Shown in pieces: positions 10,983 to 21,239 of a DNA stretch of 64,000 bases; the first letter of the stretch is position 1, and each line of letters begins with the position of its first letter. Both the position numbers and the translations under genes were made by a program. Below the pieces are notes generated by a model. The model searched no databases, was not told where the DNA came from, and saw only the letters and a program-made list of their open reading frames with translations. The stretch covers positions 100,606 through 164,605 of the forward strand of contig JACEEZ010019854.1 in assembly GCA_016584305.1 (NCBI GenBank), given 5' to 3'. This DNA is from Chionoecetes opilio. Its lineage: Eukaryota > Arthropoda > Malacostraca > Decapoda > Majidae.

Positions 10983-11336
10983 GTGTTGTCAACAAAGCCA
11001 GGAGAAGCAGGTCCAAGGGTGGTCTACTGCCCCTGGTGCAGGAACGTCCCGGAGTCCATTGACCACTTCCTGCTGCAGTGTCCTCGCTTCCACTCCCACC
11101 GACAACTTCTACGTGGTCAGCTCATCGCCCTGAACGTCACCACCTTTGACCTGCTCACCCTGCTGGCCGCCGCTGCCGTCCACCCATCACAACGCCCCGC
11201 CGTCATCCGCCTCACCTGTGCCTTCCTGAGGAAGACTAATCAACTCTCGAGACTGTGATTACTTCACGGCTGTACACCAGGGCGAATATCGTCGACTTCG
11301 ACATCACTGCCCTTCAACAACAACAACAACAACAAC
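10983..11336 (+). pseudogene. I/Jockey-type LINE C-terminal tail with (CAA)n end
   Basis: The translation contains CPWCRNVPESIDHFLLQC, a C-x2-C...H-x4-C zinc knuckle found after RNase H in I-clade-like LINEs, then HSHRQLLRGQLIALNV. The stop is at about 11256. A short 3' UTR ends in (CAA)n at 11312-11336, the likely tail of the retrotransposon. Related sequence lies at 56474-56638 and in fragments at 30627-30945. Confidence 0.75.
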
Positions 11337-11408
11337 CAAGGGTGGTCGCCTGGCAGGGGAGAAAGTAAGCAAGCTAGGGTGCCACAGCCTGCACGAACCC
11401 AACAACAA

Positions 11409-11745
11409 CAAGAACATAAGAAAATAAGGAAGCTACAAGAGGCCGTGAGACCTACACGAGGTAGTTCCTGTTACTTAACACTACCTACATCCACCTTTCA
11501 TCCCCATCCATGAATTTATCCAGACTGATTTTAAAGCTCCCTAATGACTCCGCACTAACTACTTGTCTACTGAGTCCATGCCAATCATTCACCACCCTAT
11601 TTGTGAACCAGTTTTTCCCTATTTCCTTTTTAAATTACGCTTTTCCAGCTTGAATCCGTGACTTGTTCTACCTGGCTTACTACCTAGCCGTAAGAACTTT
11701 TCCTACATCGCCTTTATTGTATCCCTTGATCCACTTAAAAACTTC
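11409..11745 (-). mobile_element. CR1/L2-like LINE 3' fragment
   Basis: Reads on the minus strand. It starts at the plus-strand left with the AAGAACATAAGAAAATAAGG tail and includes CCATCCATGAATTTATCC, the complement of the conserved DKFMDGDERW codons. It is uninterrupted where the copy at 8377 holds a MITE, and continues with CCGTAAGAACTTTTCC. Confidence 0.82.
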
Positions 11746-11945
11746 TATCAGTGTCTGTCTGTCTGTCTGTGTGTGTCTGTCTGTCTGTCTGTGTGTGTGT
11801 CTGTCTGTCTGTCTGTGTGTGTGTCTGTCTGTGTGTGTGTCTGTCTGTCTGTGTGTGTGTGTCTGTCTGTCTGTGTGTGTTTGTGTCTATCTGTCTGTCT
11901 GTGTGTGTGTGTGTGTGTCTGTCTGTCTGTGTGTGTGTGTATTCA
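11746..11945. repeat. (TGTC)n/(TG)n compound microsatellite
   Basis: Alternating (TGTC)n and (TG)n blocks. It directly follows the 3' end of the minus-strand SINE at 11946-12226, so it may have grown from that SINE's tail. Confidence 0.93.
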
Positions 11946-12226
11946 TCTAGTTGTATTTTACAGGGCCAGAGCAATGCTCGTGTGGCCCCGTCTCCATATC
12001 AACATTTATTTTATCATTCATCCTTAGTGTTTAGTGTTGGGGGAAGCCACCACCCCGGGAGGCGGGTCACAAACCCCCGGCTGACACCTGGTACCCATTC
12101 ACTGCTGGGTGGACAGGGGCTCGGGTTTTAAGAAGACCGCCCGTCTGTCTTCGCTCCGCCCGAGGATCGAACCCGGGACTTCTCGGTTGTGAGCCGAGCG
12201 TGCCAACCCTTACACTACGGAGTTCC
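11946..12226 (-). mobile_element. tRNA-Val-headed SINE (minus strand)
   Basis: On the minus strand the head reads TCCGTAGTGTAAGGGTTGGC (A box). A perfect CTCGG/CCGAG anticodon stem encloses loop CTCACAA (anticodon CAC), followed by GGGTTCGATCC (B box). The body includes GTGAATGGGTACCAGG and ends AACTAGATGAATACACAC, running into the microsatellite. The long non-tRNA body and the degenerate acceptor stem argue against a functional tRNA gene. Confidence 0.8.
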
Positions 12227-12446
12227 CAAAGTGTGTGTGTGTGTGTGTGTGTGGTATATTGGTGTGTGTCGTTGTGGTGTCTGGGTATTATTTGGTACCT
12301 GGAACTGTCGCCGATAGATATTCTCGCTCTATTATACATTACTATCATAAAAGTTTGCACACACTTTCAACAATATGAAATTCTTGGAGCAAACACAGTA
12401 TAGAAATAGCTGGAGGAAGCACCGAATACTAGTGACTGATGAGAAC
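12227..12446. repeat. (TG)n microsatellite and unassigned flank
   Basis: (TG)n occupies roughly 12230-12254; the rest up to the next element is unassigned. Confidence 0.6.
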
Positions 12447-13586
12447 GGTACGTTTTTACACTAGGACCGAAATAGACTACCTTAGTGAGCTCGATCTGCC
12501 ATCTGGTGGCCGTCTGGGAACTACACGCAGAGCTAGAATGTCGGGTCTCGGGGTGTCGGGCTCGACTTATTTTCTATTATTCCCTACCAAACCAGCTACA
12601 ATTAAGTGTTGTCATGGTCAACATAGGCTTACGCAAAATGGAAATATACGAGTTTGACATTATTCATGGCGTTATAATGAGGATTTTTGGCAAAATAGAA
12701 GCATTCGATCACAGGTGTCCTACAACTTTCTACTAAATACTGTAAAGGAATGTTTCAAGGCGGGTGCATGGGTTAATATTACCTCCATGTATGCAAAGAG
12801 AAGGTAATATTAACCCATGCACCCGCCTTGAAGCATTCCTTTACAGTATTTAGTAGAATGTTGTAGGACACCTGTGATCGAATGCTTCTATTTTGCCAAC
12901 AATCCTCATTATAACGCCATGAATAATGTAAAACTCGTATATTTCCATTTTGCGTAAGCCTATGTTGACCATGACAACACTTAATTGTAGCTGGTTTGGT
13001 AGGGAATAATAGAAAATAAGTCGAGCCCGACACCCCGAGACCCGACATTCTAGCTCCGCGTGTAGTTCCCAGACGGCCACCAGATGGCAGATCCAGCTCA
13101 CTAAGGTAGTCTATTGCCTACACAATTGGGACTATGGTTTCTGTTCACCTTAATAGATTCTAAGAAACATTCTCTATGAACTTCCGTCGCAAATCACTAC
13201 TTTTGAAGATATTAAATGTTTTTAATAGGAAGGAGTGTATAGGAGATATGAAAATTAAACTAACCTAACCCCACCTTTAGACTCACTAACCTGACCTAAC
13301 CTAACCTATGCCCACGCTTTAACCTCCTAACTAAAGTCAAATCTGCATTAAAAAAGTGTCCGCGGCAAGGGAAGAACAGAGGCGATGCAGGTCACAAGAG
13401 GAAGAAGAGTGTGGCGGACGTAAACACTTGTCTCTCGCCTCCCTATAAACAACATGTCATTGACTTCAAAAGTAATGATTTGCGACAGAAGTTCATAGAG
13501 AGAATGTTTCCTATAATCCAATAAGGTAAACAGAAACCATACTCTCAATTGTGTAGGCAATTTCGGTCCTAGTGTAAAATAATACC
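12447..13586. mobile_element. MITE family E copy 1 (8-bp target duplication), split by a palindrome
   Basis: ATGAGAAC flanks both ends exactly (12439-12446 and 13587-13594), an 8-bp target duplication. The termini GGTACGTTTTTACACTAGG and CCTAGTGTAAAATAATACC begin long inverted repeats. The interior has short CCTAACCTAACC runs near 13260 and GTCCGCGGCAAGGGAAG near 13355. 8-bp duplications fit hAT, P or Merlin superfamilies. No transposase is present. A 640-bp palindrome is inserted at 12474-13113. Confidence 0.87.
12474..13113. mobile_element. 640-bp foldback (near-perfect palindrome), arms about 311 bp
   Basis: The left arm begins AGACTACCTTAGTGAGC and the right arm ends with the complement, GTAGTCT. 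The arms meet at AATATTACCT/AGGTAATATT with a 17-bp centre at 12785-12801. Comparison with the intact copy at 14466 (GACCGAAATTGCC) gives a precise empty site and an AT dinucleotide duplication. Arms differ at only a few positions. No coding potential beyond mirrored short ORFs. Confidence 0.92.
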
Positions 13587-13612
13587 ATGAGAACAGAATC
13601 CCAGACACGCTA

Positions 13613-16003
13613 AAGCGGCTATCACACGAGGCGTTTCGTCGAACCAAACAGGCATTTGGCTTGACCTGTTTGACAACACTAGCACACGGTTGGGCCAACC
13701 GCTTCACCCAACAATAACAAACAAAGATGACAGCGATGACAGCGAGAGGCGTGGAGATTTGTTGTTAATGTTTTAACTTTAGGGGCATATATATACGTAG
13801 CTACTGGTGATGAAAAGGGAGGAGGTGATTGTTGGAAGAGAACAGCGACAGATGAAGACACGTTCATGTGGGCTAAATGGGTTATAGTGGATGAGAACTG
13901 CGCGGTTGCTACTGCCGTTACCACTTGACATTATATTATTTTTTGCTTAGTATACTGTGCAGTATTAATACTAACATACTCTTCATTACTGCTTGGTATG
14001 CTATGAAAAAAATAATAATATCCACTTCTGCGTGCGTAACCTTTAAAACTTATATACTTATTGAAGAAATTATAGAGTTGTCTAATAATACATAGACACA
14101 CCCCGACCCACCCCCATCCCTTAGGAGGTTAGGTTAAGTTTCGGTTATGTTAATATTCTCGTCAGGGGGTCGAAGGGGTCGGAGCCCCTCCCGTTAGAAA
14201 GTTAGGTTCTGTTAGGTTAGGGTAATAATCCTCTGGATTGCTGGGCGGGGCACACTTGTTTTCATATAATTCCGTCACTTCTCTGGTTTCTGAGACACTG
14301 ACTATTATTTCCTGGCCAAGTTTTACAGCTTTTTCTGATGGAGATACATTGTTATCAATGAAAAAGTGACCCTAGGATTTGGTGAGAAAAAAAAACTTTG
14401 ACAGGTTTCCGGAAAATAAAAATATCTCCATCTGAAAAAGCAACAATTTCTGACCAGAAATGTAGGGTACATTTTTACACTAGGACCGAAATTGCCTACA
14501 CAATTGAGAGTATGGTTTATGTTCACCTTAATAGATTCAGAGAAACATTTTCTCTATGAACTTCCGTCGCAAATCACTACTTTCAGAGATATAAGACGTT
14601 TTTAATAGGAAGGAGTGTATATGAGATATGATAATTAAACTAACCTAACCCCACCTTCAGACTCACTAACCTAACCTAACCTATTCCCACGCTTTATCCT
14701 CCTAACTAAAGCCAAATCCTCATTAAAAAAGTGTCCGCGGCAAGGGAAGAACAGAGGCGATGCAGGTCACAAGAGGAAGAAGAGTGTATGGCGGCGGCGG
14801 ACGTAAGCACTTGTCTCTCTCCTCCCTATGAACAACATGTCATTATCTCCAAAAGTAATGATTTGCGACGGAAGTTCATAGAGAGAATGTTTCCTAGAAT
14901 TCAATAAGGTAAACAGAAACCGCACTCCCAATTGTGTAGGCAATTTCGGTCCTAGTGTAAAATAATACCAAATATAGTCTCAGAAAAGGACTGCGCAGTC
15001 CTCATCCAATTTTAACCTGATCTTGATATTACAGGTGGCCTTTTCTTCATAGGCCAGACCTTTGAACCGGCTGCTCCTGTAGAGAAGAAAAAAACACAAA
15101 AGGGAAACAGAACCAAACAAAACTACATGCAAGCATGCAGTTCTATTGTCTATTTCTCATACACCACTTTCTTTTCAAAACCTCTTTCCCTGTCTCAATC
15201 ATCCGTCCCCTTGTCTCACCAGTCATCACACAGTCCCAGCAGCAATAACATCCATTATCTTCCTGTCCTTTCAACCACCTCATTCATTTCACATCCCATT
15301 TCAGTCAAAACCACACACATCATTTCCATTCTCTCCCCGTTATACTTCTCAGATCTCATATTCTACTAGTAATCATTCTACCACAAATTGTAAACACATC
15401 AAATCAGCTTCATATATCTGAAAATCTATCACATATATGGTGCTCGTGGTTTTGCAGTGATGAACCGGAGTGGTTGAGGGGAGGTTATTCAAAGAGAAGC
15501 GAGCAATCTTCTGTAGGTGTAGTTTATTCTAAGAGCAGAGATAGGCCTGGTCACACCAGCGAAGGGGGTCTGGTGTTAGCGGTCAGGCCACAGGGCAGCG
15601 ACTGACTATAGCGGCGACGCAGCGTGCGCTGTTGTCATGTCTCATACAGTGTTGCAACATAGCATGTATGTGTAGGAATTATTGAGAGGGATGAATATCA
15701 CATATCACATATCCACAATATATACTATAGACTGATCTGTATTAATTTTCCTGTAATGTATTATATGATGGTGTCATTTCAATGCTTAATAATTGTTAAC
15801 ACCATTTATAACTTACAGAAAAAGTATAGACTTATTTTGACCCCAGAGTATGTTCAACGAAATATGCAACATTTTGTATAATTTCACAAAAACATTTCAT
15901 CGAACAAGTTGGGCGAAATGACCCTCGAAGTTCGACCAAACAGTCCGACCAAATGGCAAGTTTGACAAAACAGTCCGACAAAATGCCCCGTGTGATAGCC
16001 GCT
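13613..16003. mobile_element. Putative TIR element with AAGCGGCTATCACACG ends
   Basis: AAGCGGCTATCACACGAGGC at 13613 and GCCCCGTGTGATAGCCGCTT ending near 16003 are inverted. Subterminal phrases such as TTTGACAAAACAGTCCGAC recur at the right. No clear target duplication or transposase. It encloses the family E copy at 14466-14969. Non-repeat portions (for example 15430-15650) are unassigned. Confidence 0.55.
14466..14969. mobile_element. MITE family E copy 2, uninterrupted
   Basis: 504 bp flanked by AAATGTAG (14458-14465) and AAATATAG (14970-14977), an 8-bp target duplication with one mismatch. The inverted repeats extend over 100 bp per side, past CACTAGGACCGAAATTGCC and CTATGAACTTCCGTCGC. 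Short CCTAACC runs occur near 14640-14690. It serves as the empty site for the foldback in copy 1. Confidence 0.87.
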
Positions 16004-16262
16004 TAACGGTGTTTATCAGACAGCAGGACATGGACTGAACTTGTCGTTAGAGCTCTACCCGTCTGTCCCGCGACTCCCGCCAGCCCGTCGCCACCCACCA
16101 CCCTTGCACCACCTCCCTCCTCCCCATTCCCCAATATCCTTGCTGGGGTAGATGCTGTAGCTGTGAATATGATAAGAAATTAGCACTGAGAATTTGTTCT
16201 TTGGTCATTTTGTCAAAGGCAAATAGAATGTGTATTATCAGCTCACCTGGCTATTTAACTTA
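16004..16262. other. Unassigned sequence
   Basis: A C-rich patch at 16050-16130 and unremarkable flanks. No supported feature. Confidence 0.3.
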
Positions 16263-17064
16263 CCGTATTTTACGGCTTATATCTAGTACTTATATCTATA
16301 TGTATTTACGGCTGCATCTTGGAAGACACACCCTGATTTTGGAAAGAAATTCCAAGAAAAGAAAAAAACAGACCACCAAAACTGTTGTCCAACATACAGT
16401 CATTTTCACGCAAGAACACACTCACTATTCGTTATCTTCATTCAGCACTGCTCATCAGCCATTTTTATTTTCTAGCTTGTATGCGATAGTATAAGTAAAT
16501 CGTCATGTTGGCTGGCTGAACATGTGCACGCAGGTCGGACGGCGTGAGTGAAAACAAACCTGACCGCTGCGGTATGCAGCTGCCTGCCTGGTATGCCGAT
16601 CAGCTGAGTCTGGCTTTGTTGTCCTGAGTGTAAACACCTCTCACGCCCTCCCATGCCTCACTACGTTGCCTGCCTCCTGTGCCTCACCATGTATTGTTTG
16701 AATTTTCCTGTATGCGCGTAGTATTTGTGATGGCTGCATGTACATAACTTACAAACTTTCATCTAATGTAACCAAGTTCCTTATACACGGAATGGCTGTT
16801 GGCACTTATCTGCCCAGGTGGAATGGCTCCCGCCAGTACTGCAGTAAACATCACAGAGTCAAGACATATTAGTTGATTTGAATGTCTTATGGTATTCAAA
16901 ATACATACTTGTAACAGTTAAGTACTGAGGTTACATCATATAAGAGGCTGAATTGAATAGCTACCTAAGCTAACCTCCTACAACATTCGTCTTGGAAGAC
17001 GCACGAGTGTTTTTCAGGGTATTTTTTAGGGAAAAAAGTGCGTCCTATAAGCCGTAAAATACGA
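16263..17064. mobile_element. Pogo/Tigger-like element, family T6
   Basis: Flanked by TA (16261-16262, 17065-17066). The ends CCGTATTTTACGGCTTATA and TATAAGCCGTAAAATACGA are inverted repeats. CTTGGAAGACACACC and CTTGGAAGACGCACG occur just inside either end. No transposase ORF. Confidence 0.72.
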
Positions 17065-17291
17065 TAATCTACATATCTCTAGAAATGTCCGAAAAAACTG
17101 GATTTCCTTAGATTTTGCGTTTCCTTAAAAATTTCCTTAAAATATGAAAATTTCCTTGAAAGTGGAAACTGGTTCACTGTAACATCAGAGTTACCAGATA
17201 GTTTGGCAGGTTTATGGCCAAATTAACTGATAAAAAAGTATTTAAATTCTTATATTACAGTATATGTAAAAAGGTATTTAAATTCTTATAT
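17065..17291. other. Unassigned AT-rich sequence with a short direct repeat
   Basis: A phrase ending AAATTCTTATATTACAG is tandemly duplicated near 17245-17298. Otherwise nothing is recognised. Confidence 0.35.
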
Positions 17292-17293
17292 TA

Positions 17294-17349
17294 CAGTAGT
17301 CAAACCTCGATGTAACGGACCTCGGATATAACGAACTCCATTTGTGAGA

Positions 17350-17405
<56 letters not shown>

Positions 17406-18114
17406 CATATTAGACCGCTTATCGCCGCTCGAATTGTCAACTCAACATAATTGTATTATTTTCTCATTTTACTTTGGAATGCTTGGGTTTTAAGGAGTTT
17501 TGATGTATCACATATTAAGATATAATATTATAAGGAAGGAGCCTGTGTTGCTAGTGATTTAGTGGTAGAAGGTGTTTATTGTTTAAAATAGTGACTATTA
17601 GTGTTATGGCGTGGCCGCTGCTACGTCTCCCTGTCACCTCAACACCCTAAATCACCCTTATCTAAGGTGACACGCAGTGCTACACTGACCTAAATAGTGA
17701 CACGTGTATAGAACTGCACTTCACAACCATATAATATATATAATAATGAGCATTAGTCATGATAATAAGCAATAACTTTGGAAGCCACGGCTGAATCTGG
17801 CTCGTAGTAATTTGTTTACCTTTCACTAGAGCTTGAGCTTGACTAACTACACGGTCTTGTTGTGTTTGTGATTATTTCTCATTTTTTTCACGTGTAGGAG
17901 CGGACCAAATTCAGCATGTAGTGCCAGTCACTGTTTACCTCCCAACATAGCTACACAGTCTGGTTGTGTTTGTGATTATTTCTCATTTATTTCACAATTT
18001 TTCCGTTTTTTTCATATTTTTCCACCCTTGGGAAGATACCATCGCTATAACGGACAATCGGCCTTAACGGACCACTCCTCCCTCCTTTTAGTCCGTTATA
18101 TCGAAGTTTGACTG
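17294..18114. mobile_element. Pogo/Tigger-like element, family T1 copy B
   Basis: Second copy of the family at 5244-6407, 821 bp, with TA on both sides. It contains AACGGACCTCGGATATAACG near the left, a 60-bp poly(T) tract at 17343-17405, and GTCCGTTATATCGAAGTTTG at the right. The internal duplication seen in copy A is present in reduced form. Non-coding. Confidence 0.82.
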
Positions 18115-18116
18115 TA

Positions 18117-18247
18117 TATGTATTTAAATACAATGTATTTAAATACTCATTAGAATATTTAAATACTGTATTTAAATACATGAAAACCAATGTATTTATA
18201 AATACATTTCTAAATACACAAATGTATTTAAATACTGCCCAGTTCTG
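18117..18247. mobile_element. hAT-type MITE end with GTATTTAAATAC repeats
   Basis: Multiple palindromic GTATTTAAATAC words end in AATACTGCCCAGTTCTG. The complement, CAGAACTGGGCAGTATTTAA, has the form of a hAT-type terminus. Only one terminus is visible. Confidence 0.5.
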
Positions 18248-18313
18248 CATACAGTACCTTTACATCCACCTTTCACCACTGGTATAGTACCTATACATCA
18301 CCTGTCACCACTG

Positions 18314-18319
18314 TTGCAG
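18314..18319 (+). promoter_or_regulatory. Putative 3' splice site
   Basis: CACCACTGTTGCAG followed by G at 18320 fits a splice acceptor. The zinc-finger reading frame is open at this point without an upstream in-frame ATG, so the frame probably enters from an upstream exon lying outside, or unrecognised within, the window. An alternative is initiation at the ATG at 18452. Confidence 0.45.
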
Positions 18320-19393
18320 GTGCTGAGGTCACAGTCCAAGCCGGCTGCTCCGCCCGCCATTAACCCGGCTCACTCCGGCATCCCCAAGGGTTCCCGCAGG
18401 ACTGGCCGCGCTAGTATTGCTGCGGTGGAGGCTGTGGGGCCGGGCAGCAGCATGAGTGGCTGGGAGCAGCAGGATCAGTCTGCCTCAGGTGTGAGGAGGC
18501 ACAGCTGTTACAGCAAGAATCACCTGGAGGCAGGCAGCTCAGGCCACAAGGCAGACAGTGAGCTGAAGTGCCAACAGTGTGACAAAACATTTAAACGCAA
18601 GAGTGACCTTGAGAAACATTCCTTGACACACAGTGGTGTTGAGAACTATGAATGTCTAGAGTGTGGGAAAAGCTTCACTACAAAGGATAAGCTCACCAGA
18701 CACACCCTGACACATAGTGGTGTTAAGAACTATGAATGTCTAGAGTGTGGGAAAAGGTTCACTGAAAAAGGTAACCTCACCAGACACACCCTGACACACA
18801 GTGGTGTTGAGAACTATGAATGTCTAGAGTGTGGGAAAAGATTTACTCAAAAGAGTCACCTCACCACACACACCCTGACACACAGTGGTGTTAAGAACTA
18901 TGAATGTCTAGAGTGTGGGAAAAGATTTACTCAAAAGAGTGACCTCACCAGACACACCCTGACACACAGTGGTGTTAAGAACTATGAATGTCTAGAGTGT
19001 GGGAAAAGATATACTCAAAAGAGTAACGTCACCAGACACACCCTGACACACAGTGGTGTTAAAAATTATGCATGTCTGGAGTGTGGGAAAAGGTTCACTG
19101 AAAAAGGTCAACTCACCAGACACACCCTGACACACAGTGGTGTTAAGAACTATGAATGTTTAGAGTGTGGGAAAAGATTTACTCACAAAGGTAGCCTCAC
19201 CAGACACACCCTGACACACAGTGGTGTTAAAAATTATGAATGTCTAGAGTGTGGGAAAAGATTTGCTACCTGCTCTCATCTCAATCTACACGCCTTGAGA
19301 CACACTGGCTATAGGAAATTCAAGTGTGATATTTGTAGCAAGTGTTTCTATACAAAGAGTAATATTGCCAACCACATGAAGATCCACTTTTGA
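18320..19393 (+). CDS. Ten-finger C2H2 zinc-finger protein, terminal exon
   Basis: About 357 residues read from the putative splice site to a stop at 19391. An N-terminal segment of about 80 residues rich in S, A, P and G has no recognised domain. Then come ten C2H2 fingers with perfect 28-residue spacing. Counting from the in-frame codon at 18314, the first cysteines fall at residues 86, 114, 142, 170, 198, 226, 254, 282, 310 and 338, in the pattern C-x2-C-x12-H-x3-H. Linkers read HSGVKNYE instead of the usual HTGEKPYE. Fingers 2-8 are nearly identical (YECLECGKRFT...LTRHTLTH), varying mainly at helix DNA-contact positions, at the DNA level too. It is probably a nuclear DNA-binding protein. 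The partner domain, if any, lies in upstream exons. If unspliced, the start would be ATG 18452. No KRAB, ZAD or BTB domain is visible. Confidence 0.85.
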   Translation: MLRSQSKPAAPPAINPAHSGIPKGSRRTGRASIAAVEAVGPGSSMSGWEQQDQSASGVRRHSCYSKNHLEAGSSGHKADSELKCQQCDKTFKRKSDLEKHSLTHSGVENYECLECGKSFTTKDKLTRHTLTHSGVKNYECLECGKRFTEKGNLTRHTLTHSGVENYECLECGKRFTQKSHLTTHTLTHSGVKNYECLECGKRFTQKSDLTRHTLTHSGVKNYECLECGKRYTQKSNVTRHTLTHSGVKNYACLECGKRFTEKGQLTRHTLTHSGVKNYECLECGKRFTHKGSLTRHTLTHSGVKNYECLECGKRFATCSHLNLHALRHTGYRKFKCDICSKCFYTKSNIANHMKIHF

Positions 19394-19569
19394 GGTGGTG
19401 CATTGTGTGAACAAGTGTGGTTGTACCCGTGCCTGTGGGAGTGTGTCCTGTGTGGCAATGGGTGGTGGTGGGCAGTGTGTTACATGTGTGGTGGCAGCCG
19501 TGCCCTTGTGTTCTGTGAGGCAGGAGTGGCCCCAGCAGTTGTTGGGTTGGCAGTGCAGATGTGACTTTC

Positions 19570-19575
19570 AATAAA
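19570..19575 (+). promoter_or_regulatory. Poly(A) signal of the zinc-finger gene
   Basis: AATAAA 177 bp after the stop codon, followed within about 15-35 bp by GT-rich sequence (TGTGTGTGCTTGG, TTTGTTTGTGTAT), the arrangement of a cleavage and polyadenylation site. Confidence 0.7.
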
Positions 19576-19599
19576 TGTGTGTGCTTGGTAAAACCTTTG

Positions 19600-20057
19600 T
19601 TTGTGTATATCTTCAGGGTTGATGTCGCAGTTGTTTGGTAATATCCTTTTCTTACCACAGTCAGAGCTCTCTTTGCCTTCACCTGCCTCACCAATAGTCT
19701 TCATAACATTGCCTAGCCTCTTATAGCCTCATTATTCTCCTCTTAGATCCCTCATATCTTCATTAGCCTGCTTATATTTTGCATTACTCCCCCTCCAAAA
19801 ATGTCCCCAGCATCGCAAAAAGAAAATGTAAAACACTCATTGCAACACAACTGAATATATTTTTCTAACATCGAACACACACACAACCTTCATCTTGCCT
19901 GCAAATGCTCCCAAGGCTGGAACGAGATGTTGCACCAGAAATGTAACTTTTGGGCAGCTCCTTGAGGGTTAAGACACTAATAAAGAGTTGATCAGACATA
20001 TGAAAAGAACACAGGCTGAATAATGCAAAAATTACTATAGCATTTAACCTTGTCTGT
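19600..20057. other. Unassigned downstream flank
   Basis: No supported gene or repeat between the zinc-finger poly(A) region and the next MITE. Confidence 0.35.
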
Positions 20058-20272
20058 TTAACCCCTTGAGGCCCAGAATGTAATTTCCATTGTAATTTGG
20101 GTACCATTAGAAGATTTTTAGTGACTTTATAAGCAATATTTTATAGATAGGACCTGCTTAGTATCCTTGTCCACTAGCTAATTTGGTATATTCAGTTACT
20201 TTTTGTAATTTTATGCCTCGACAACATGCAATTTTTTATAGCAAAGAAAAGATCTGGATGTGAAGGGGTTAA
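20058..20272 (+). mobile_element. TTAA MITE family A copy 2
   Basis: TTAACCCCTTGAGGCC to GTGAAGGGGTTAA, about 215 bp, same body as 3142-3353. Confidence 0.85.
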
Positions 20273-20430
20273 AAGAGAATCTACTTCTTGATTATACCAA
20301 CATTAAATCAATGAATTATGAGTGACAGCCTGGCAGCTGTGGTGAAAGGGTCACCTGCTCTCGCTGCGCTTTCATCACAGTGTAACAGCTCGCCCTTCCG
20401 GTTGCTTGAGCTGCTCTGCACTTCTACTTT

Positions 20431-21239
20431 TTTTTTTTTTTTTTTTACATCACAAAGGACTGGCCAAGGTCACAACAAAAATGGGTAACACAAAGCCCGC
20501 TTAGTTGCCAGTCCCTATAAAGAAGACAGCAAGAGAATAAAATAAAAAAGAGGGGTGAGCAAAGTTAGTTCGGGAGGTGTCTTGTTACTCTTCTTTTGAA
20601 AAGATTTAAGTCATAGGAAAGTGAAAAAATAGAAACAGGAAGAGAGTTCCAGAGTTTAGCAGTGAAAGGGATGAAAGACTAAAGATACTGATTAACTCTT
20701 GCATTAGGAAGATGGACAGAATAGGGATGAGAATGAGTAGAAAGTCTTGTGCAGCAAGGCTGCGGGAGGGGGGGAGGCATGCAGTTAGCAAGTTCAGAAG
20801 AGCAGTGAGCATAAAAATAACGGTAGAAGAGAGCAAGAGAAGCAACATTGCGGCAGTGATTTAAAGATTGAAGACAGTCAGTCAGAGGAGAGGAGTTGAT
20901 GAGACTAAAACCTTTTGACTCAACCCTGTTTAGGAGAGCTGTATGAGTGGATCCTCCCCAAACATGTGAGACATACTCCATACATGGGCAGATAAGGCCC
21001 CTGTAGAGAGCAAGCAATTGGGATGGAGAAAAAAAAGGACGCAGATGCCACAGCACACCTAACTTCTTAGAAGCTGTTTTAGCAAGAGATGAGATGTGAG
21101 ATTTCCAGTTCAGATTTTTAGTAAAGGATAGTCCTAGAATGTTCATTGTAGAAGAAGGAGACAGTTGAGTGTCATTGAAGAAGAGGGGATAGTTATCTGG
21201 TAGGTTTTGTCGAGTAGATGGGTGAAGAAATTGGGTTTT
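20431..21239 (-). pseudogene. LINE C ORF2 C-terminus and poly(A) tail
   Basis: Minus strand. A T run at about 20431-20448 is the poly(A) tail of the element. The minus-strand translation at 20679-21146 contains ILGLSFTKNLNWKSHISSLA and CMEYVSHVWGGS, the thumb and connection regions of a LINE reverse transcriptase. A frameshift follows, after which the C-terminal peptide LWNSL-type sequence is only discernible in pieces. It is part of the element running to about 23390. Confidence 0.8.

Noticed and set aside
11663..12131. Cysteine/valine/serine-rich ORFs
   Set aside because: Translations of (TGTC)n/(TG)n repeats.
12140..12226. Functional tRNA-Val (CAC) gene on the minus strand
   Set aside because: Good A/B boxes and anticodon stem, but a degenerate acceptor stem and a long non-tRNA tail indicate a SINE.
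16201..16494. 97-codon ORF as a possible gene
   Set aside because: It spans the left edge of a TA-flanked TIR element and has no domain.
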